A stretch of 36,248 nucleotides of DNA from Oscillospiraceae bacterium. Its GTDB lineage: Bacteria; Bacillota; Clostridia; Oscillospirales; Acutalibacteraceae. A model generated the notes under the pieces. It made no database searches, was not told the DNA's origin, and was given only the letters and a program-made list of their open reading frames with translations. The DNA lies in the NCBI GenBank assembly GCA_015065795.1, contig SVPO01000008.1:1-36248 (forward strand), read 5' to 3'. Both the position numbers and the translations under genes were made by a program. This document shows, in pieces, positions 32,239 to 36,248 of the stretch. Position 1 is the first letter of the stretch; each line of letters starts with the position of its first letter.

Positions 32239-32682
32239 TTATTCAAAGTCTGCAAGAACGCCCTCCAGCACCTCCACGGCATCGGCTATGATCCGCGGAC
32301 ACAGAGTGCGAAAGAGATTCTGTTCCCTGATCTGCACCATATCCTCAGGCTTTGACAGATCATAATCCAGCAGGTCGCGGCAGACGATCGACCCTCTGAC
32401 TGCCTTGAAGCGGCGGATAAACTCGTCGGTAACGGCGTAAGCGCGAGCCTTGCCTTCGTGATCCTCGGAGAGGCACTGACCGTACTTCAGCCCCAGAACC
32501 ATCAGCGCACCCGATATGGCACCGCACACCTCTCCGCTTCTGGCACCGCTGCCAAGCGAAGTGCCGAGCTTAAGCGTCAGATGCTCGTCCAGTCCGAAAT
32601 CAGCCGCGAAGGCGGTCAGCACGGCCTGTGAGCAGTTGAAGTTGCTCCCGAATAATTCCAATGCGCGTTCAGCCTTTGTCAT
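32239..32682 (-). CDS. C_GCAxxG_C_C family redox protein
   Basis: The product (147 aa from ATG 32682; ATG 32688 is also in frame and overlaps the arsR stop as ATGA) carries the family's cysteine signature: FNCSQAV, GEVCGAISGALMVLGL and CRDLL, with a fourth Cys in RTLCPR. These proteins are thought to act in redox or metal handling and are often near metal or sulfur genes. AGGTGA lies 6 nt before ATG 32682. Its gene follows an ArsR-type regulator directly, so expression is probably metal- or redox-dependent. Confidence 0.88.
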   Translation of the reverse strand: MTKAERALELFGSNFNCSQAVLTAFAADFGLDEHLTLKLGTSLGSGARSGEVCGAISGALMVLGLKYGQCLSEDHEGKARAYAVTDEFIRRFKAVRGSIVCRDLLDYDLSKPEDMVQIREQNLFRTLCPRIIADAVEVLEGVLADFE

Positions 32683-32684
32683 AA

Positions 32685-32975
32685 TCATTCACCTGCACCT
32701 TTCGTTTTCAGATAGTCAAGATAAGCCTGCGCTTTTTTCAGTCCCTCGTCGGAAATGGAATAATACATCCACTTGCCCTCCTTGCGGCCGGAAACGATAC
32801 CGCTGTCGCAGAGGATCTTCATGTGGTGGGAAAGGGTCGGCTGCGTGATGTTCATGCCCTCCAGCAGCCTGCAGGCGCATTTTTCCCCGTCCATCAGAAT
32901 GTGCAGGATTCTTATGCGGTTTTCGTCGCAGAATGCCTTGAAGATGTCGGAGACAGCCTTTGCGTCGGAATACAT
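32685..32975 (-). CDS. ArsR-family winged-helix regulator
   Basis: ATG 32975 has GAGGTGA at good spacing; the ORF-track start adds five residues across the operator. The 96-aa protein is a typical ArsR repressor: SDIFKAFCDENRIRILHIL, the alpha-3 metal-box-like GEKCACRLLEGMNITQPTLSHHMKIL, and the wing GRKEGKWMYYSI. The CxC in CACRLL corresponds to the metal/arsenic-binding ELCVCDL position, so a thiophilic metal(loid) is the likely effector. An ATCGAtaattgTCGAT operator overlies its start region, suggesting autoregulation. It is co-transcribed with the C_GCAxxG_C_C gene downstream. Confidence 0.93.
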   Translation of the reverse strand: MYSDAKAVSDIFKAFCDENRIRILHILMDGEKCACRLLEGMNITQPTLSHHMKILCDSGIVSGRKEGKWMYYSISDEGLKKAQAYLDYLKTKGAGE

Positions 32976-32988
32976 ACGATCACCTCGC

Positions 32989-33004
32989 ATCGATAATTGT
33001 CGAT
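32989..33004 (-). promoter_or_regulatory. Candidate ArsR operator
   Basis: ATCGAtaattgTCGAT, a 5-6-5 inverted repeat between the -10 box and the arsR start codon, at the place and of the type ArsR/SmtB repressors bind. Confidence 0.65.
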
Positions 33005-33007
33005 ATG

Positions 33008-33036
33008 ATAATACTGCACAGATAGGTATTTGTCAA
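33008..33036 (-). promoter_or_regulatory. Promoter of the arsR operon
   Basis: Minus-strand TTGACA (33036-33031), 17-nt spacer, TATTAT (33013-33008). Confidence 0.78.
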
Positions 33037-33124
33037 TATGTTTTCGCGAAAAATTCAGCCGTGCGCGGTCAATGCACCTGCGCACGGCTGTTTGCGTATT
33101 TTCTGATTTCCTGGATTTTTCCGA

Positions 33125-33607
33125 TTACTCGGCTTCCTCCTGCTCCAGCTGTGCTCTCTTTTTCTTGTAGGATGCGGCAAAGATGCTCAGTGCGGCAAGG
33201 CAAATGCCGGAAGTGAATACAAATCCGAAAGAAGCGGCGATGAGCGAACCGATGACCTCGCGCTGGGGCAGGTATATCATCAGGAAGCTGAGGGCGGCAA
33301 CCACCACACCGGCAAGCAGACTGAGGAGAAGATTGGTCTTGAAATTGGGCTTGAGCTTGCGGTCCCACACGTTGTCCCTGCGGCAGCGAACCATCATGTA
33401 TACGCACATAACCATAAACACCACCCATTCGGGAAGCATGGCAGGAACCTTGTCCAGAAGACCGGTGGGCTCCAGCACCATCTGTGCCATTATCACGATC
33501 ATCAGCAGCCAGAATGTCATCCAGAAGCCCTTGCTCTCGCTCTTGAGCAGCGCCTGCTCCTGACGTTCGTCCAGATTATTCTTTGTGGTCTTAGTGGATT
33601 TCTTCAT
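33125..33607 (-). CDS. Four-helix membrane protein paired with an Xre regulator
   Basis: The start at ATG 33607 is chosen because GGAGG lies 8 nt upstream; the long ORF-track N-terminus is antisense-like and overlaps the regulator. The 160-aa product has about four helices (WMTFWLLMIVIMAQMV, EWVVFMVMCVYMMVR, LLLSLLAGVVVAALSFLMIYL, IGSLIAASFGFVFTSGICLAAL) and charged tails. Pairs of a small Xre regulator and a DUF-type membrane protein of this size are common in Firmicutes; the function is unknown. The reading frame overlaps the regulator by 17 nt, so the two are translationally coupled. Confidence 0.82.
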   Translation of the reverse strand: MKKSTKTTKNNLDERQEQALLKSESKGFWMTFWLLMIVIMAQMVLEPTGLLDKVPAMLPEWVVFMVMCVYMMVRCRRDNVWDRKLKPNFKTNLLLSLLAGVVVAALSFLMIYLPQREVIGSLIAASFGFVFTSGICLAALSIFAASYKKKRAQLEQEEAE

Positions 33608-33809
33608 CTTCATCTTCCTCCCAGAATAAATCGTCCAATTTCTTATTGAGCGCACGGCAGATAGCCCTGCACAGCTTGATGGAGGGGTTGTATTCCCCTT
33701 TTTCGATGGCGTTGATGGTCTGCCGCGAAACCCCCACCATGTCGGCAAGCGCCTTCTGCGTCAGATCCTTCTCCGCACGGGCGACTTTGATCGCCAGATT
33801 TTTTGCCAT
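33591..33809 (-). CDS. Xre-family HTH regulator (YozG-like)
   Basis: The 72-aa product is almost entirely an HTH_3 domain: VARAEKDLTQKALADMVGVSRQTINAIEKGEYNPSIKLCRAICRALNKKLDDLFWEE, with the recognition helix at SRQTINAIEKG. GAGGTGA lies upstream of ATG 33809. Its promoter region holds a perfect GTCAAGTGGACTTGAC palindrome covering the -35 box, so it most likely represses itself and the overlapping membrane protein gene. Confidence 0.92.
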   Translation of the reverse strand: MAKNLAIKVARAEKDLTQKALADMVGVSRQTINAIEKGEYNPSIKLCRAICRALNKKLDDLFWEEDEDEEIH

Positions 33810-33828
33810 ATGATCACCTCACGACTGC

Positions 33829-33857
33829 ATAGTAACACACACTTGATTAAAAGTCAA
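33829..33857 (-). promoter_or_regulatory. Promoter of the Xre/membrane-protein operon
   Basis: Minus-strand TTGACT (33857-33852), 17-nt spacer, TACTAT (33834-33829). Confidence 0.7.
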
Positions 33858-33868
33858 GTGGACTTGAC
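33853..33868. promoter_or_regulatory. Palindromic operator over the Xre promoter
   Basis: GTCAAGTGGACTTGAC is a perfect 16-bp palindrome covering the -35 box. A further half-site, CACTTGAT, lies at 33840-33847. Likely bound by the Xre protein encoded downstream. Confidence 0.7.
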
Positions 33869-33937
33869 AAAAATTATTATAAAAATTACTCCGAGTCGTG
33901 TTTCTGTGACTTGGAGTGTGGAGCGAAAACGGCATGA

Positions 33938-33977
33938 CAAAGCCGCGGAGCAGGTCTGAATGACCACACTCCGCGGC
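33938..33977 (-). terminator. Terminator of the second Xre gene
   Basis: CCGCGGAG pairs with CTCCGCGG across an 18-nt loop, followed on the minus strand by CTTTGTC. The T tract is weak. Confidence 0.55.
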
Positions 33978-33990
33978 GGAAAAATCATTG

Positions 33991-34254
33991 TCAGTGTTCG
34001 GGGGATTCTCTGAACACAAGCAGCTTGTATGCGTCTATCTCGAGTGCGGCTGCTATATTGAACAGCGTTTCCAGAGAAATGGCTCTGACAATGTTAGGTG
34101 CCTCTATTGCACTCAGATGTGCTCTGCTTATGCCGACTTTCTCAGCAAGTTCCTCTTGTGTCAGATTTGCGTGCTTTCGGTAATATGCTATATTGTAGCC
34201 AACCTCGATAAACTTATCAACGTTATCGAAAGAAACGGATCTGCCTCTGGACAT
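33991..34254 (-). CDS. Xre-family HTH regulator
   Basis: The 87-aa product is an HTH_3 domain with short flanks: NIAYYRKHANLTQEELAEKVGISRAHLSAIEAPNIVRAISLETLFNIAAALEIDAYKLL. GAGGTGAG precedes ATG 34254. It is unlike the other Xre protein outside the helix-turn-helix. It is transcribed divergently from the YpsA-like SLOG gene, with AT-rich palindromes between them, so it probably controls that gene and itself. Confidence 0.9.
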   Translation of the reverse strand: MSRGRSVSFDNVDKFIEVGYNIAYYRKHANLTQEELAEKVGISRAHLSAIEAPNIVRAISLETLFNIAAALEIDAYKLLVFRESPEH

Positions 34255-34310
34255 CAGAACTCACCTCAAAAACATTGTAACCAAATACGCGTGTTTTCAA
34301 AGGGAATAAC

Positions 34311-34351
34311 AAATAGCTATAGCTATTTAACAGATAACAATATATAATTGT
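34311..34351. promoter_or_regulatory. Palindromes between the Xre and SLOG genes
   Basis: AAATAGCTATAGCTATTT (34311-34328) is a perfect 18-bp palindrome. TAACAAT/ATTGTTA with a 5-nt spacer (about 34336-34352) follows. Both are plausible operators for the divergent pair. Confidence 0.6.
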
Positions 34352-34380
34352 TACATAACAATTGCTTAATGGTGATACTC

Positions 34381-34875
34381 ATGACAGAGGAAGAAAAGAG
34401 ACGCCATCGATGCGTCGTTGCAGGGCACAGACCCGAGCGCCTAAAAATAGAAGAACAGCGAGTAAGAGAGTTTCTCGAAAGGGAAATCAAGGCGGCATAC
34501 AACAGCGGCATGAATGTGTTCATCTGCGGTATGGCGCGCGGCGTGGATCAATGGGCGGCAGATATCGTTCTGAAGATGAAGAAAAACCATCCGGACATCA
34601 GGCTGATATGCGCCCTTCCCTACAGCGGCTTTGAGCAGATGTGGAGCGAAAAAGATAAAAGAAAAGGTGAAGAAATCATCGCGCAGGCAGACCTGATCCG
34701 GGTTATCTGCGGCGGCTACGAGCGTTCATGCTTTCAGCGCAGAAACCGGTGGATGGTTGAGCGCGCGTCACGGCTGATTGCTGTGTGGAACGGTCAGCCA
34801 AGCGGCACCGCGGATACGATAAAGCGCGCCTGCGAAACAGGCATGGAAGTGATTATTTATATATACAACAAATGA
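34381..34875 (+). CDS. SLOG-family protein (YpsA/DUF1273-like)
   Basis: ATG 34381 has GGTGAT upstream; the ORF-track start lies 11 codons earlier in the operator region. The 164-aa product shows the SLOG/DUF1273 pattern: CVVAGHRPERL, then GMARGVDQWAADIVLKMKKNHPDIRLICALPYSGFE, RKGEEIIAQADLIRVICGGYE, and CFQRRNRWMVERASRLIAVWNGQPSGTADTI. The fold is Rossmann-like and related to nucleotide- or nucleotide-derivative-binding SLOG domains. Bacillus YpsA affects cell division, but the molecular role is unclear. Divergent Xre gene and shared palindromes suggest regulation. Confidence 0.9.
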   Translation: MTEEEKRRHRCVVAGHRPERLKIEEQRVREFLEREIKAAYNSGMNVFICGMARGVDQWAADIVLKMKKNHPDIRLICALPYSGFEQMWSEKDKRKGEEIIAQADLIRVICGGYERSCFQRRNRWMVERASRLIAVWNGQPSGTADTIKRACETGMEVIIYIYNK

Positions 34876-34895
34876 TAGGTGAAACAAAGCCCATT

Positions 34896-34920
34896 CTTTG
34901 GCAAATTAACGCTTGCCAAG
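34896..34920. repeat. Inverted repeat at the rpsB promoter
   Basis: TTGGCAA and TTGCCAA pair around an 8-nt loop, directly after the SLOG gene. The right arm includes the rpsB -35 box TTGCCA. There is no T tract. Confidence 0.5.
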
Positions 34921-34941
34921 CCATATTCCCTGTGATATAAT
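34913..34941 (+). promoter_or_regulatory. Promoter of the rpsB operon
   Basis: TTGCCA (34913-34918), 17-nt spacer, TATAAT (34936-34941). Confidence 0.8.
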
Positions 34942-34954
34942 ACTAAAGCCAATT

Positions 34955-35050
34955 CACACGCCGTGCGTGTGTTTCCGGGGTCGGGAAAGTATCCCGCCGG
35001 AAATACCGGCTCGCTGTCTGTCAGCGCGCGGCGGAGGATAATAACCAAAT
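34955..35050 (+). promoter_or_regulatory. Structured rpsB leader
   Basis: The leader of about 115 nt starts with CACACGC/GCGTGTG (34955-34971), then GGGA/TCCC and CCGG/CCGG stems and a GC-rich stretch (CAGCGCGCGGCGG). Ribosomal protein leaders often bind their own product (S2 here). Feedback is plausible but not shown by the sequence alone. Confidence 0.45.
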
Positions 35051-35064
35051 GGAGGATTTTAGAA

Positions 35065-35823
35065 ATGGCAGTAGTATCCATGAAGCAGCTTCTCGAAGCC
35101 GGCGTACATTTCGGTCATCAGACCAGACGCTGGAACCCCAAGATGGCAGAGTACATCTTTGCTGAGCGCAACGGCATCTACATCATCGACCTGCAGAAGA
35201 CCGTCCGCAAGCTGGAGGAGGCTTACAACTTCGTTAAGTCCGTCTCCGAGCAGGGCAAGGCTGTTCTGTTTGTCGGCACCAAGAAGCAGGCTCAGGAGTC
35301 CATCAAGGAAGAAGCTCTCCGCGCCGGTGCTTACTTCGTAAACGCTCGCTGGCTGGGCGGCATGCTCACCAACTTCACCACCATCCGCAGAAGAATCGAG
35401 CGTCTGAACCAGATCAACAAGATGTCCACCGACGGCACCTTCGATCTGCTCCCCAAGAAGGAAGTCATCAAGCTCAACCTCGAGGTTGAAAAGCTCCAGA
35501 AGTTCCTCGGCGGTATCGCCGAAATGAAGAAGCTCCCCGGTGCTCTCTTCATCGTTGACCCCAGAAAGGAAAAGATCGCTGTTGCCGAAGCCAAGAAGCT
35601 CGGTATCCCCGTTGTCGCCATCGTCGACACCAACTGCGATCCCGATGATATTGATTACGTCATCCCCGGCAACGACGACGCCATCCGTGCCGTCAAGCTC
35701 ATCTCCGCCACCATGGCAAACGCCATCCTGGAAGGCCGTCAGGGCGACGACTCCGCCGCTGCCGACGAGGCTGCCGTCAAGGAGAACGAGACCGAGGATC
35801 TGTCTGCTCCTACCGCTGAGTAA
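35065..35823 (+). CDS. rpsB: 30S ribosomal protein S2
   Basis: ATG 35065 with TGGAGGA gives the expected start [27 protein letters not shown]; the ORF-track start lies in the leader. The 252-aa product has the usual length and the S2 landmarks: [43 protein letters not shown], and [31 protein letters not shown]. The acidic tail ([19 protein letters not shown]) is common in Firmicutes. It binds the 30S head with S1-like contacts and is followed by tsf, the conserved order. Confidence 0.99.
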   Translation: MAVVSMKQLLEAGVHFGHQTRRWNPKMAEYIFAERNGIYIIDLQKTVRKLEEAYNFVKSVSEQGKAVLFVGTKKQAQESIKEEALRAGAYFVNARWLGGMLTNFTTIRRRIERLNQINKMSTDGTFDLLPKKEVIKLNLEVEKLQKFLGGIAEMKKLPGALFIVDPRKEKIAVAEAKKLGIPVVAIVDTNCDPDDIDYVIPGNDDAIRAVKLISATMANAILEGRQGDDSAAADEAAVKENETEDLSAPTAE

Positions 35824-35862
35824 TTTTTCTTTAATTAACGAATACACAGGAGGATTAATATA

Positions 35863-36248
35863 ATGGCATTCACTGCACAAGATGTAAAGACCCTGCGTGA
35901 GAGAACCAACTGCGGCATGATGGATTGCAAGAAGGCTCTTGCCGATGCCGACGGTGATATGGAAAGAGCAATAGAGATTCTTCGCGAGAAGGGTCTTGCC
36001 AAGCAGGCCAAGAAGGCCGGCAGAATCGCCGCCGAGGGTCTGGTTCAGGCTTATGTTGACGAAGCCAACAACTGCGGCGTTGTTATCGAAGTTAACGCCG
36101 AGACCGACTTCGTTGCCAAGAACGCTGATTTCGTCAAGTTCGTTGACGATTGCGCCAAGACTGTTGCCGAGAAGGCTCCCGCCGATGTCGCCGCTCTGTC
36201 CGAGTGCATCATCAGCGGCGGCGACCAGACTGTCGCTGCTACCCTGAC
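35863..36248 (+). CDS. tsf: Elongation factor Ts, 3' end outside window (partial)
   Basis: Guanine nucleotide exchange factor for EF-Tu. The first 128 codons are visible: [44 protein letters not shown] is the conserved N-terminal UBA-like helix bundle, followed by the start of the core ([21 protein letters not shown], the EF-Tu contact region). CACAGGAGG precedes ATG 35863, 39 nt after rpsB, so the two are in one operon. The ORF track lists only shadows because the gene runs off the right edge. Confidence 0.98.
   Translation, partial: MAFTAQDVKTLRERTNCGMMDCKKALADADGDMERAIEILREKGLAKQAKKAGRIAAEGLVQAYVDEANNCGVVIEVNAETDFVAKNADFVKFVDDCAKTVAEKAPADVAALSECIISGGDQTVAATL

Overview
The window looks like a chromosomal segment of a moderately GC-rich (by eye somewhat above 50%) Gram-positive gut-type Clostridium relative, most likely Oscillospiraceae/Ruminococcaceae. 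The pointers are a single-chain PurL, a YlmC/YmxH sporulation-type protein, a DUF1292 protein beside a 6S RNA, CWB2 cell-wall anchoring repeats, Thr-rich linkers on surface enzymes, and strong AGGAGG ribosome binding sites with sigma-A promoters of near-consensus sequence. The assignment is inferred from gene content; no marker gene was compared with a database.

Layout. 1-7.9 kb (all minus strand): a partial zinc-finger protein with a Tyr/Asp/Arg-rich tail, guaB, a SAM methyltransferase, a FliB-like lysine N-methylase, a second SAM methyltransferase, an AT-rich zinc-ribbon/TPR protein, tRNA-Leu(UAA), and a membrane protein joining a sigma-70-region-2-like N-terminus to a transglutaminase-like domain without its cysteine. 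7.9-11.8 kb: purL. 12-22.1 kb (mostly plus): an envelope region with a 50-aa lipoprotein, two Amidase_3-like enzymes (one with SH3 and CWB2 repeats), a second lipoprotein, a flavin reductase, a CmpB-like membrane protein (minus), a frameshifted L,D-transpeptidase, lgt, folD and an intact L,D-transpeptidase. 22.2-27.8 kb: a secreted membrane-anchored protein, M32 carboxypeptidase, GNAT acetyltransferase, MFS transporter and an HD hydrolase (minus).

27.8-29.6 kb is the most unusual part. On the minus strand a sequence of about 940 nt has its own promoter and terminator but no credible ORF. It is full of hairpins, carries four copies of a GGTGAGnCCAATGA motif, has tandem units whose stems differ in sequence but keep pairing, and includes a 12-bp inverted repeat closing a domain of about 300 nt. 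I read it as a large structured non-coding RNA of unknown family. Immediately beyond it lie a DUF1292 gene and a 6S RNA (plus strand).

29.5-30.5 kb is AT-rich with two tiny minus-strand genes and decayed sequence. 30.5-36.2 kb holds a split TSUP (TauE/SafE) transporter, a YlmC/YmxH protein, GrpB-like protein, an ArsR/C_GCAxxG_C_C operon with a visible operator, an Xre-regulator/membrane-protein pair with a palindromic operator, a second Xre regulator divergent from a YpsA-like SLOG protein, and rpsB-tsf (tsf cut by the window end).

Functionally, guaB and purL serve purine synthesis and folD supplies one-carbon units. lgt processes lipoproteins of the kind encoded nearby, and the amidases and L,D-transpeptidases remodel peptidoglycan. 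Most long ORFs antisense to guaB, purL, folD and others are codon-bias shadows and were omitted.
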